64,000 bases of DNA from Cycas panzhihuaensis (Eukaryota > Cycadophyta): the NCBI GenBank assembly GCA_023213395.1, contig CM041465.1:138825741-138889740 (forward strand). The letters are read 5' to 3'. Under the pieces are notes generated by a model. It was not told the DNA's origin. It saw nothing but the letters and a program-made list of their open reading frames with translations, and searched no databases. Both the position numbers and the translations under genes were made by a program. This document shows positions 11,333 to 22,262 of this stretch, piece by piece; position 1 is the first letter of the stretch; every line of letters starts with the position of its first letter.

Positions 11333-12154
11333 TCAAAGCCTCCTATAGGTTTTATCCATTCTTGAATGCATTGAAATTGGAGTTGAGTGAGCTTCTTGAA
11401 GTAATACTTCCTTTAGTTTACTTGTTTTTAGAACAAATATTTTTCCCTTCCTTAGGATTAATCTTACTTGTTCCATGAACCGCTCCGCTTTTCCTTCTTT
11501 GTTCTTTTGTCTTATTTCTTGTGATAACTTGTCATCTTCATATTCCTTTGCCAAGTTTGTCATCCATGTTGGAGCTACTATTGTCATTGAATTGGTCGAA
11601 GCTTCAACCTTTCCTTCGTCTGGCAATTTGGACAGGGCATCTGCTATCACATTTTCTTTCCCTTTTTTGTATTCTATGGTGAAGTCAAAAGTCTGCAACT
11701 TGCTGACCCACTTTTGTTGTTCATCGGATAATGCCTTTTGATTCAGGAAATACTTCAGGCTGTCATGATCAGTTATGACCACAAATTTACTCCCTAATAG
11801 ATACTGTCGCCATTGGTGTATTGTGTGCATAGTGGCCAACATCTCTTTGTCATATATTGGCTTCGTTTTTACCCTATTACTCAGCTTTAGACTTTCATAA
11901 GCTATAGGCCTCCCTCCTTGTAATAGAACCGCTCCAATTCCAAAACCTAAAGCATCACATTCCAATGTGAATGGTTGAGTGAAATCTGGTAAGGCCAATA
12001 TTGTAGCCGTGACCATTGCTTGTTTTAATTCTTGAAACGCTCCTTCTGCTTCTGAATTCCATCTAAACGCATCATTTTTGGTCAGGTCTTTTACTGGCGA
12101 TGCTATGTGTGCATACCTTTTTATGAACTTTTTCAAAAATCCCACTACGCCCAA
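11333..12154 (-). pseudogene. Gypsy-C reverse transcriptase tail and RNase H
   Basis: An open frame of 273 codons on the minus strand starts in the reverse transcriptase thumb (GVVGFLKKFIKRYAHIASP). It passes through RNase H, with the acidic residues in ECDALGFGIGAVL, YDKEMLA, TDHDSLKYFL and ADALSKLPDEGK. It is the best-preserved domain of this element. The ORF ends near the start of the integrase zinc-binding region. Confidence 0.85.
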
Positions 12155-13400
12155 AAGGCTTCTTATTCCTATGGCATTCTTCGAAGTTAGCCAATTTACA
12201 ATAGCCTAGGTCTTTTTTGGATCAATTTTGATTCCTTTGCCTGTGATAATGTGGCCTAAATGCTCTAATTCCTCCTTTGCGAATAAACACTTTTTCTTAT
12301 TTGTGAATAATTATGCTTTCTCTAGTATGAGCAAAACAATCTTTATATGTTCCAATTGTTCTTCCCATGTTTTGTTATAGATCAGGATATCATCAAAGAA
12401 AACCAGTACGAATTTCCTCAAAACGTGTTTTAATATTAAATTCATTATGCTCTGGAAAGTGGTTGGAGCATTCGTTAAGCCGAAAGGCATAACCTTGAAT
12501 TCAAACAATCCTTCATGCGTTCTAAATCCAATTTTGTAGACATCTTCTTCTTTGACCCTTATTTGGTAGTATCTTAAGTGTAGATCTATTTTTGAAAAGT
12601 ATCAGGCTCCACGTAGCTCATCTAACAAATCTTCGATCCTTGGGATAGGATATCGATTCTTTATGGTCAATTTATTCAAGCCATGATAATACACACACTT
12701 TCCGTAAGATCCATCCTTCTTTAACAATCTTTATATGTTCCAATTGTTCTTCCCATGTTTTGTTATAGATCAGGATATCATCAAAGAAAACTAGTACGAA
12801 TTTCCTCAAAACGTGTTTTAATATTGAATTCATTATGCTCTGGAAAGTGGTTGGAGCATTCGTTAAGCCGAAAGGCATAACCTTGAATTCAAACAATCAT
12901 TCATGCGTTCTAAATCCAATTTTGTAGACATCTTCTTCTTTGACCCTTATTTGGTAGTATCTTGAGTGTAGATCTATTTTTAAAAAGTATCAGGCTCCAC
13001 GTAGCTCATCTAACAAATCTTCGATCCTTGGGATAGGATATCGATTCTTTATGGTCACTTTATTCAAGCCATGATAATACACACACTTTCCATAAGATCC
13101 ATCCTTCTTTGGATTGACTACCACGGGTGAAGCGAATGGACCAATGCTTTTTGCCACTATGCCTTAGACTAATAATTCTTGTGTGATTTTTTCAATTTCC
13201 TTCCTAAGATGATAAGGATGCCTATATGGAGGAATATTGACTGGTATTGCTCCAAGGATAAGATCTATTATGTGCTCCAACTCCCTTTCCGATGGCAGTC
13301 CTTGGGGTTCGTCAAAAACTTCCTGATGTTCTTCTAGAATTGCTTGAATTTCTGGAGTAACGTCTTCTATATCTACTTTGTAACATGACATTATGTATGC
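12155..13400 (-). pseudogene. Gypsy-C reverse transcriptase with internal duplication
   Basis: The minus strand shows the N-terminal HLRKEIEKITQELL segment, then [17 protein letters not shown]. The block MFEFKVMPFGLTNAPTTFQ with the catalytic FFDDILIY occurs twice, at 12311-12508 and 12672-12896. Because of the duplication no single reverse transcriptase can be read. The upstream stretch 13164-13391 holds the protease to reverse transcriptase linker (EELPSERELEHIIDL-type sequence). Confidence 0.8.
12337..13112. repeat. 388-bp tandem duplication in Gypsy-C reverse transcriptase
   Basis: CAATCTTTATATGTTCCAATTG begins the unit at 12337 and recurs at 12725. The first unit ends at the boundary with the second, and the second ends near 13112 at CATCCTTCTTT. 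Only scattered substitutions separate the copies, so the duplication is fairly recent compared with the decay of the element. Confidence 0.85.
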
Positions 13401-13472
13401 TTACGAATTCTTCTTTAGAATTTTTTCCATCCTATGTGATGATACGAGCTGAACTGGAGGTGTGGCTACGAC

Positions 13473-13982
13473 TTACAGTCGATATTTGCATCCTTTTTGT
13501 TGGAAACACATAAATCTTGTCATATAGTTGGCGACATTGTTCCCCAACGTTTGTAGCCATTGAATCCCTAGAATTGCGTCCACTCTACCAATGGGCATGG
13601 CAAACAAACAAGTTGTGACCTTGCAATCGTTGATCTGGAGGGTTGTGTCTTTACAATATCCTCCACACGACGTTGTTCTCCCATTTGCTATTAACACCTA
13701 GAATGTATTGAGAGGTTTCACCTACAATCCCAATTTCTCTGTTGATGCCTTGTTTATAAAGTTGTGTGTGCTTCCGCTATCTACCAAGATTGATACTGGT
13801 GTCCCTTTAATTTGTCCTTGGAATCTTAGGGTTTGCAAGAATACTTGTTGTCTCGTAATGGCTTGCAATGATATTTGAACATTCCCTGTGTCCACTTCCA
13901 AAAGTTCATTTTTTGCAATTAGGCCTTGTTTTGTTTCTTCCTCTGCTTCTTTTGGTATTTCTACGTCTTCATTATTGATCAT
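13473..13982 (-). pseudogene. Gypsy-C aspartic protease
   Basis: The minus strand reads VSILVDSGSTHNFINKAS, with the DSG catalytic triad intact. After a short break, ANGRTTSCGGYCKD and a RVDAILGIQWLQTLG segment follow. The order and spacing match the protease of Gypsy-P, where the two halves are continuous. A stop and a frameshift near 13700-13720 break the reading here. Confidence 0.8.
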
Positions 13983-14039
13983 GAAAACCTTTTTCGCTGG
14001 ACACTGGTGCTCCTTATTCCATTTCCCTCCACACTTGAA

Positions 14040-15076
14040 ACACGTCCCTTTTCCTTAAATGCTCTTCTTTTGTTGTTCCTAAGTTTTCTCCTGTATTCTT
14101 TATAGTTAATGGAGGGTCTGCTTTCATTCCTAATCTCGTCCAATTAGTATTTTAGGTACAATATGATGGTGGCTCATATCTCCTTGTATATGTTGGCCTG
14201 CTATCTCTGACTTCTGCCTCCACATTCCTTACTATCCGAATTGCTACTTTGAGTTGTGGTGGATCTATTGCTTTAACTCTAAATTTGATCTATTTTTTTA
14301 ATCCGATGATATAGGTTTCCAATAAACATTCATGTGGTATTTTTTATGAGACCATACATTGTAGGGTTTGGAATTGTTCTATATATTCTTGGACCGTTCC
14401 TTGCTAGTGTTATCGAGTAAATTAAGCATAGTAATCTGTATTCCAAGAATCGTCACATTGCTCTACTAAACCTGTTCTTAGATTCTCCCAAGTCTACTGA
14501 ATTAGTAGATTCATCTTTTGCCACCAATAGTACCATCTTAATGCCCTTCCGTTTAAGTGTAAGGAAGTTATTTCCATCTTTTCCTTAGCCGTTGAGTTAT
14601 AAACCCTGAAATAGTTCTCCATTTGTAAGACCCAATTTGTGATATTCTTTGATACTTCTGAATCGAATTTCTCCAAAGATAGTCTTGCCCCTTTCAATTC
14701 GTTATCCATTCCTTTCATAAACTTGTCCATCAAATCTCTTGGTCTTATTTCCTTGGTTCTACTAATTGTTCCAGGCATCCATCTGTTCTACTCCTAAGGC
14801 GTTGTTGTTATCCATTTCTCCTCCCGACATGTTATGTGTTGCTTGATCCACTTTTGCAAGTAGCTCTTGGATTAGAATTGTTAAAGATCTTATGCTCTGC
14901 ATTAATTTTGATGCGCCTTCAATTTTTTCCTCTAAAGTTCTCGATTGGGCTGCCATCTTCTTGGGAACGAGGTTTTTCCCTGACCTCAAATCCATTTCTA
15001 CTTCCTTATAGGGGGGGAATTTTTGACCTTTTTGAGCTTTTACCTCTGCGCTTTCCCCTTGAAACAAAGCTCTCAT
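14040..15076 (-). pseudogene. Gypsy-C gag
   Basis: The N-terminal gag on the minus strand is at 14762-15076, with a predicted coiled stretch around LEEKIEGASKLMQSIRSLTIL. The capsid part is at 14494-14778 and shows FDSEVSKNITNWVLQMENYF and HLNGRALRWYYWW. The same motifs occur in Gypsy-P (REIRSWVMQMEVYF-like and HLYGKALQFFHWW). Downstream sequence to about 14040 is full of stops. A cysteine-rich GTCFKCGGKWNK-type knuckle lies near 14000-14045. Confidence 0.75.
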
Positions 15077-15081
15077 ACCAC
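15070..15081 (-). other. Gypsy-C primer binding site
   Basis: On the minus strand TGGTATGAGAGC follows the 5' LTR after two bases. It differs by one base from TGGTATCAGAGC, the site complementary to the 3' end of plant initiator tRNA-Met. Confidence 0.75.
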
Positions 15082-15082
15082 T

Positions 15083-15104
15083 TGAAGCGATCTAGTTCTA
15101 TCTT
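15083..15104 (-). repeat. Gypsy-C 5' LTR, short end left of the Copia-D insertion
   Basis: These 22 bases (TGAAGCGATC on the plus strand onward) are the last part of the Gypsy-C 5' LTR. The last five, ATCTT, are one copy of the Copia-D target duplication. The LTR continues at 22709. Confidence 0.9.
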
Positions 15105-15547
15105 TGTTAGGATATTAATGTAACTTTTATGTTAGTCTTAAGTTCTTATTTCTGTCACGTGTTTAAATTAGTATTTAAGTCATTCTTATGTTTAACTTTA
15201 GAGTTTATTTTAATCTTATGTGGAAGGTGGTTGAAATGCGCAACTGCATTTCAACGAACCTTTCTTCTTATTAATTCTTCTCCTAGATTCAAGGAGGTGG
15301 TTCCAAGAATCTAGGAGGGTTGTCTAAAAGCCTTTTCCAAGGCTGGTTTGGTGTGTAGGTGGTTTCAGTATATAGTATCTTGTTTATCACTATTCTTAAT
15401 AAAAATACAACTTCAGGAGGTGGTTTTTCTTCCCCAGAAGGGGTTTTACACCTGTCAATCTGGTGTATATGTGCAATGTCATTTGTTGCCTGTAATTTAT
15501 TGTCTATGTGATCCTGTGGTGACATTGTGCATGTGCCTATTTCTACA
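15105..15547 (+). repeat. Copia-D 5' LTR
   Basis: It runs from TGTTAGGATATT to TTTCTACA. It contains an inverted repeat with arms CCTAGATTC and GAATCTAGG around 15281-15316. Dispersed substitutions separate it from the 3' LTR, so the insertion is not very recent. Confidence 0.93.
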
Positions 15548-15559
15548 TGGTATCAAAGC
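15548..15559 (+). other. Copia-D primer binding site
   Basis: TGGTATCAAAGC directly follows the 5' LTR. It matches the tRNA-Met type site TGGTATCAGAGC with one difference. Confidence 0.8.
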
Positions 15560-15780
15560 GAGTTGGCGAGGTCGTCTGAGGGGTTTTTCATTGTGTTTTG
15601 ATGTGTAATAGAATGATCATGTGGTTATGAATTCCTGCCTTTTGGTACATTCTATATTAAGTAATCGAGTACAGTGGTTCTGTAAAAGATGTTGGAGAAA
15701 TGTTACAGTGAATCTCACAAGACCCCCTGGGCATGCCCTGAAATGGTATGTTTAGGCCCATGTCTTTAGGGTTGAGTCCT

Positions 15781-16071
15781 TTACAAGCTCTCATGTTCAA
15801 TTGTTTCCCAGATCTTCCATAGATTTCCTAGCAAGTATGGGCCAATGTCACCTGCAAGAGCTAGAAGCTCGCATTTGCCATCGCAGGAGAATATTGTTCC
15901 ATCACTCCAGCTTTTCAAGACAACTCCATCTATAAGTCGAAAGCTCCCTTGCGTGTCCAGTGGCTCCATCACAAAGACGACCTCACAGCAGGCCCTCTGA
16001 AACCCTAAGCATGCATTGTACGTGTTGTGGCATGCCATGAAATTTCGCAGGCATTGTACTCTGCAAATCAC
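15781..16071 (-). other. Unidentified 96-codon open frame in the Copia-D leader
   Basis: The minus-strand frame begins MICRVQCLRNFMACHN and contains FRLIDGVVLKSWSDG, followed by a small Cys-containing stretch. I do not recognise it. It lies next to the dynein fragments, on the same strand, and outside the normal Copia reading. It could be another piece of captured host sequence or chance. No splice sites or promoter are evident. Confidence 0.35.
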
Positions 16072-16186
16072 CCGATGATTTTGTTACCTAACCTGTGCAA
16101 CCTGTGTAAGGGATATCGTGATAGTAAGGGATATCGATTTTGTTACCTAACCTGTGAAAGGTAAACTAAGAGTGAAAGAACCTTCA

Positions 16187-16413
16187 GGGTCTTTCCTTAG
16201 CAACAGCTATTCCAAGTAGTTGATCAAAAAGACCTTCTGATGTAATTATAAAGCAGAGCTGGAAAGCTGAGTTCGTTAGGGTCTGATTCACCAAGAATCT
16301 GGGATGAATAATACCATCTGGCTCCTTCAAGGAAAAGGCCGCGAACATACACCCTAACCTCGGAATGACTGGGTAAAGAAGAACCCAGATAACCAGTATA
16401 CAGGAGGAGGCTC
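16187..16413 (-). pseudogene. Captured fragments of an axonemal dynein heavy chain
   Basis: Three minus-strand pieces in different frames match dynein heavy chain motor sequence. At 16363-16413 the frame reads PPPVYWLSGFFFTQSF, the conserved start of the C-terminal domain. At 16314-16361 another frame reads EVRVYVRGLFLEGARW, the conserved block near the very C-terminus. At 16187-16246 a third frame reads TSEGLFDQLLGIAVAKERP, the block that in the family comes before DLEEE in the AAA5 region, much earlier in the protein. The order is therefore rearranged and intervening sequence is missing. The pieces lie between primer binding site and gag, antisense to the element. This is a non-functional captured fragment; identification is by motif only. 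Confidence 0.72.
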
Positions 16414-16487
16414 ATTGTCTCTCTCTGCGTGAAGCCTCTCTCGTTGCGTGGAGCCTGTCTCTCTGCGTGAAGCCTCTTTCTCTCTCT

Positions 16488-16601
16488 GAAGCCTCTCCTC
16501 GAACCAGATCTGCAACGAAAGACGGAGCGTCGTCATCTCACTTTGAAGCCCCTCCTCGAACCAGACCTACAACGAAAGACGGAGCGCCGCCAAGCCATGA
16601 A
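16488..16601. repeat. 57-bp tandem repeat in the Copia-D leader
   Basis: A unit starting GAAGCCTCTCCTCGAACCAG at 16488 repeats at 16545 with a few changes. On the plus strand it encodes a 19-residue repeat (EASPRTRSATKDGASSSHF and EAPPRTRPTTKDGAPPSH). A CT-rich array with GCGTGAAGCCTCT units lies just upstream (about 16418-16487). Confidence 0.7.
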
Positions 16602-16739
16602 AAATCAGGTAGGGTTTCTACCCTAATCCCTCACGGACCTCATTTTTTTTCATTTTATTTTTCTTTTATAAAATCTAAAAACCCGTCGAATCTGCGGGTT
16701 TGGCATTTAATTTTATTTTATTATTTGATTTAATAAATT

Positions 16740-17712
16740 AACCTTAAACCCCCCCCTATTTTTTTCTATTTCGTTATATATATAACTACGTTATAAACTT
16801 TAGGTTATGTTTATTTAATAAAACCTTATAAACTTTAGAAATATTTTAATTAAAAATGCCCCCATACTTTATAAACATTCATTCAATTTACAACATTTAA
16901 TTGAAAACAATAACCCCTCTCCCTTTAATTAACTTTTAATATTTAATAAACGTTCCTTATTATAACATTTAAATTTATTTTTTAATTTAATCATTACAAA
17001 GCTTTCCCCCCCTATATACTTTATAATATTCCCCCTCTTCCCGCCTAATATCTTAGCTTATTTCTTTGTCATATATAAGGTATACATTACCTTTCAAACA
17101 CTCATTCAAAGGGTATATATATATATATATATACTATTAACAAAGCCTAATTAACTTAGGCAAAACCAATATTTTTCTTGGTTTTTTGGCTAAGATCAAG
17201 TGTAGTATCTATTCTTATCTGTGTGGATCATTGAATACCTTTTATATGCATTTATATTTTTTCAAAAACAACGGTTAATTAATCAAAAACTATTAACATT
17301 TTTTATATTTTATCTTGCAAATCAATTTTATATCTTCAAAATTATTGTCAAATTAATGCAACATATAATTAATTGTTCTAATTTCATACTTTACAACTTT
17401 CTTGGAACTTAAACACTTAAGGGGGACTGTTTATTTCTTAAATTATGGGAAACTTTTTTTTCGAAAAGGGACTATTTAAGGGAGATTTTTTAAGGGGTTG
17501 GTTATTTTTCAAGTCAAGGGAGACTATCTGCCTGAAATCATGTGATTTTAATTAAGAGAAAAGCCAGTAATACATGCTACTATGTTTTCCTGTTCACTCT
17601 TTAATCATGCCTGTGAAAAGTTAATCTGATGATTGATAACTTTACTATGTGATTTTTTTTTTCACCTACCTTTATATTCTTCAATCTTCAATCAAACCTT
17701 ATAACTCCCAAT
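16740..17712. other. AT-rich part of the Copia-D leader
   Basis: This stretch is strongly AT-rich, with pyrimidine runs and an (AT)n microsatellite at about 17114-17132. I see no gene in it. It ends directly before the gag start codon. Confidence 0.7.
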
Positions 17713-18770
17713 ATGGCATTAATGCCAGGGACAACCACCTGTGTTCCAATTCCAGTGTTAACCGACTCAAACTATGCCGACTGGAGGAATCACATATCCC
17801 ATCAGCTTAAACAGCAAAAAATATGGCGATATGTGACAGGTGAATTTAAAAAACCAAAAGATGAAACTATAGAAAGTTATATGGTATATCTGATGAATTC
17901 AGATGCAGCCTTAGGCACCATATTAAACTCACTTTCACCAGAAATCAGTGGGCAATTTTCTGAAACAGATGACTTGGCCACTGTCTGAAAAACTTTGCAA
18001 GATAAATATGATAAGGTCGATACGCATCAAGTGGTTGTCCTAGAATAGCAATTGTATGACCTTACTTTTGATGATTTTTCCAATGTTGAGGATTTTTTAT
18101 GTAAAATTCAATTAATTAATAAAGATCTAGGAAACTATATCAAATCCAAAACTAAAGAAGGTGATACTGAAAAAATAATCACGCATGTTAAAGACGACGA
18201 TACACTCGTACATCTTGCAGTAAACAAGTTACCAAAACAATTTAATTTCTTCAAAACTGCCAGACAACAAGTTGGCAACCCTCCTATAACATTCAATCAG
18301 TTGACAAACCAATTGATCGAACATCAAACAATGTTAATTCAAATAGGCATATTAAAAGATCCTTCACAAGCTTTGTTTTCCAAAACTACACTACAAATTA
18401 AAAACAAACAACAGAATAATTTTCATAGTAATCCAAAATTTCAGAAACCTCATAGAGGTTCACAAAACAATATCAAGTATTCTAGTCCATCTAAACACGA
18501 GAATACTTCTAATCAGTCCTTTCATAATAGGAACAACGTAACTCCTTCTCAGAACACTAGTTGTGCCTATTGTCATAAAAAAGGCCACACTATTGATGTC
18601 TGCAGAAGTAGAATAGCTTCGGAAGCATGGAAAGCTTCCAAGGGATTGCAAAATCGACCTCAATCCCAACCTCAATCACGACCTCAAAATCGACAAACTC
18701 TTAATCGTTCTCTAACGGCAACAACTTCTGCATTTGTTGCCCCAACTAATCAACCACCACAGTGGATCCT
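17713..18770 (+). pseudogene. Copia-D gag
   Basis: Gag starts at ATG 17713 (MALMPGTTTCVPIPVLTDSN), with YADWRNHISHQLKQQKIW typical of the Copia gag N-terminus. A TGA at 17986-17988 interrupts it, and a further stop lies near 18046. The reading goes on at 18052 through the capsid part (KPKQFNFFK-like sequence) to an intact zinc knuckle CAYCHKKGHTIDVC near 18562-18603. Apart from the two stops the frame is well kept. Confidence 0.88.
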
Positions 18771-19302
18771 TGACTCTGGTGCATCCCATCATATGACTGG
18801 ACACCAGAAAAATTTAACCACTTATCAATCCGAATCGAACTCTGAAGAAGAGATTTCTTTTGGAAGTGGTATCCAACTTAAAGTCAAAGGATCAGGTGAT
18901 GTTACCTTAAAAGATGGTTCAATCAAGGACGTCTTTTACGTACTTGGTTTATTACCAAACCTACTTTCTATCTATCAAATCTGCCAGAAAGACCTTGTTG
19001 TCAAATTCTGGAAAGATAAATTTATCATTGAGGAACTATTAAACAAATTTAGACGTATTGCCTTAGGACCTGTTGATCATAACACAGGTCTCTATAGTTT
19101 AACAAGTCTACAAACTAACAGAACAAAACCCTCTAGCGCTTTTATCGCCAAAACTGACTCAGTCAACAAACTTTGGCATGCACGATTTGGCCATACAAGT
19201 TATGGCAAACTACAATATCTAAAAAAACATGAAATGGTTCATGGTCTTCCACGCTTAAACACTGTTTACGGTGTTTGTGAAGACTGTGTGACAGGTAAGT
19301 AA
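18750..19302 (+). pseudogene. Copia-D protease and GAG-pre-integrase
   Basis: The protease starts PQWILDSGASHHMTGH with the catalytic DSGAS intact. It continues with VFYVLGLLPNLLSIYQIC. The pre-integrase motif LWHARFGHTSYGKL is at about 19171-19212. A TAA at 19300-19302 ends the open frame where Copia polyproteins normally continue. Confidence 0.88.
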
Positions 19303-20016
19303 CACATGGACCCATTCCCACATAAAACACAATTCAGAGCGACCGTTCCACTTGAACTTGTTCACTCTGATATATGTGGACCATTTCATGTAACGCCATA
19401 CTCTGGTTCTTGTTATTTTGTGACATTTATTGATGATTATTCAACAAAATGTTGAGTTTACATGCTTAAAACACGCAGTCAAGTGTTTGACATTTTCGTT
19501 GAATACAAAACGCTAGTTGAAAATCAATCAAATTCAAAAATCAAAATTTTTTGATCCGATAATGCAAAGGAATATTTAAGTGGTAAATTCACTTGTTCTT
19601 ATAAATCACATGGAATTCAATTCCAACATTCCGTTGCATATACACCTCAACAAAACGGTGTTGCTGAACGCAAAAACCGTACTCTTGTTGATATGACTCG
19701 TTGCATGTTACATGCAAAGAATCTAGACCTAAAATTGTGGACAGAAGCAATTAACTGCTCCAACTATCTTCTAAATCATCTACCAAGTAAATGTCTACAG
19801 AATGTTACTCCAGAACAAAAATGGTCTGGACGAAAACCTTCAGTCAATCATTTACGAATCTTTGGAAGTATTGCGTGGGGACATATCCATAAAGAAAAAC
19901 GCAAAAAATTAGACCCAAAAAGTCAAAAATACATCTTCGTTGGATACAGCGAAGAAAGTAAAGCTTATAGACTCTGGATCCAGTCACGCATCAAATTTCA
20001 ATTTTGCGTGACGTAA
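19303..20016 (+). pseudogene. Copia-D integrase
   Basis: The core reads VPLELVHSDICGPFHV, with the first catalytic aspartate, then FVTFIDDYSTK and a TGA in place of a tryptophan codon near 19453. A frameshift near 19550 precedes SDNAKEYLSGKF, which holds the second aspartate and the glutamate. HSVAYTPQQNGVAERKNRTL follows in frame, and the tail KYIFVGYSEESKAYRLW ends near 19975. Confidence 0.85.
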
Positions 20017-20033
20017 TATTTAATGAAGAAGGA

Positions 20034-20620
20034 TCTTCTTCAACATCTACTTATATAGAACTTCCCGTTGAAAATTCGTTAACCAACACTTATTTGGTTG
20101 ACCCCTCTGACAAATAAGTTGATCCGAAAGTTATAGAATCCTTATCAACTCAAGTCCAAAATTGGATTCTATCTGAATCTAATGAAATAGATTCCTCCTC
20201 TCAAACTAGCTCTACAAATCAACCTGTACCTTCAGAAACAGTTACTAACAAGCAACCTGTTTGGGCAACAAAAACGCTTGCTGATGCTGGATCTGATGTA
20301 GGTAATCCTTCAGATACCAGACGAATCCTTCTTCAACATCTACTTATGTAGAACTTCCCGTTGAAAATTTGTTAACCAACACTTATTTGGTTGACCCCTC
20401 TGACAAATAAGTTGATTCGAAAGTTATAGAATCCTTATCAACTCAAGTCCAAAATTGGATTCTATCTGAATCTAATGAAATAGATTCCTCCTCTCAAACT
20501 AGTTCTACAAATCAACCTGTACCTTAAAAAACAGTTACTAACAGGCAACCTGTTTGGGCAACAAAAACGCTTGCTGATGCTGGATCTGATGTAGGTAATC
20601 CTTCAAATACCAGACGAACT
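20034..20620. repeat. 293-bp tandem duplication in Copia-D pol
   Basis: The unit beginning CTTCTTCAACATCTACTTAT occurs near 20034 and again near 20327; the point TACTTAT shifts from 20048 to 20341. It covers the variable linker between integrase and reverse transcriptase and repeats the segment PVWATKTLADAGSDVGN. Copies differ at only a few bases, which suggests a late event. Confidence 0.9.
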
Positions 20621-22167
20621 CGTGCCCAAAAATTACGTGCTAACTTTGCCTTAATGGCTAAAATAATGGACAACAACGATCCCAAAACCTTTAAACAAGC
20701 TAGCAATAATCCTGTATGGCAGGAAGCTATGTAAGCTGAATTTGACGCTTTAATTAAAAATTCAACTTGGGATCTCGTTTCTCTCCCACCTGGGATAAAT
20801 GTAGTTGACTGTAAATGGGTCTATAGAACAAAATACAACTCAACAGGCGCAGTTGAAAAATATAAAACCCGCCTAGTTGCAAAAGGATTTTCGCAAATAG
20901 ATGGCATAGATTATAACGAAACCTTTGCCCCTATTGCAAAGATGAACACGATTAAAACAATTATTGCTCTCGCAGCCAAATTTGGGTGGAAAATCCACCA
21001 AATGGATGTCGAGAGTGCTTTCCTGAACAGTGATCTCAAAGAAGAGATCTACATGTCTCAGCCACCTGCCTTTATCCTAATTTAGTTTGTGAACTTAAGA
21101 AATCCATTTATGGTTTAAAACAAGCTCCTCGAGCTTGGTATACTAAAGTTGACAATTATTTAATTCACATTGGATACACTAGATGTATTAGTGATCCAAA
21201 TCTTTATTTCAAACGTGAAAATGAAAATATTACTATTCCCATCCTCTATGTTGATGATATCATCATTACTGGATCATCAACTAATAACATTCATCATTTA
21301 AAAATTACTTTAATGAACAAATTCGAAATGACCGATTTAGGTCTACTACATTACTTTCTTGGTTTACAAATTTATCAACATGATTCAAAAATAACTATAT
21401 CTCAACCTAAGTATATTCTAGACTTAATTCAGCGGTTTAACATGGAAAATGCTAAACCCATATCTAATCCGTTACAATCAGGAGTCAAACTATCTATTAA
21501 TTGTTCATCACCTTTATGTGACCCTACATTATATAGACAACTAATTGGTAGTCTTATTTATTTAACTCATACCTGCCCTGACATTTCCTATGCTATCGCT
21601 TTATGTTCACATTATATGCAACAGCCACATGAATCTCATTGGAAATCTGCTAAACGTATCTTACGATATCTAAAGCATACTATTTTTTATGGTTTAACTT
21701 ATAATTTTTGCAATAAACCTCTAACTTTAACTGGATATACTAATTTAGATTGGACAGGTGATATAAATGATCAAAAATCTACATCAGGTTATGTATTTTT
21801 TATAGATTCATCACCTATTACTTGGTCTAGTAAGAAAATGCAGGCATTAACTTTATTAACGAGTGAAGTTGAATATCGCGCACTTGTTGAAGCCAGCAAA
21901 GAAGCACTTTGGCTCAAATCTTTACTAAATAAAATTGGTTTGTCTCTAAACTCTTCCATTGAACTTAAAGTTGATAATCAAGATGCAATTGCTATTGCTA
22001 CAAATCCAGTTTCACATTCTATGACTAAACATATAGAATTACATCAACATTTTATTCATAATCTTGTTACTGATAATCTTGTTTCCTTGTCTTATTGTCT
22101 AACAGATCTACAGGTTGCTGACATACTTACAAAGTCTTTAACTGAAGTAAAGTTTCTAAATCTCTGA
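20620..22167 (+). pseudogene. Copia-D reverse transcriptase and RNase H
   Basis: The RVT_2 domain begins NFALMAKIMDNNDPKTF. It carries CKWVYRTKYNSTG, RLVAKGFSQIDGIDY and MDVESAFLNSDLKEEIYM. A frameshift near 21075 follows. From about 21083 to 22167 the frame is open: [20 protein letters not shown], the catalytic LYVDDIIIT at about 21247-21273, DLGLLHYFLGLQIYQ, then RNase H with SEVEYRALVEASKEALWL and the end ADILTKSLTEVKFLNL. There is one stop near 20731. This is the most complete reverse transcriptase to RNase H reading in the left block. Confidence 0.9.
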
Positions 22168-22262
22168 GATCTGTTGCAAATAAAAGAAGTCTCCATCAAA
22201 GGGGGATCACCGTGATGAAGACCTTCTTTTTCTATAACATAAAAGTTATCATTAAAGGGGGA

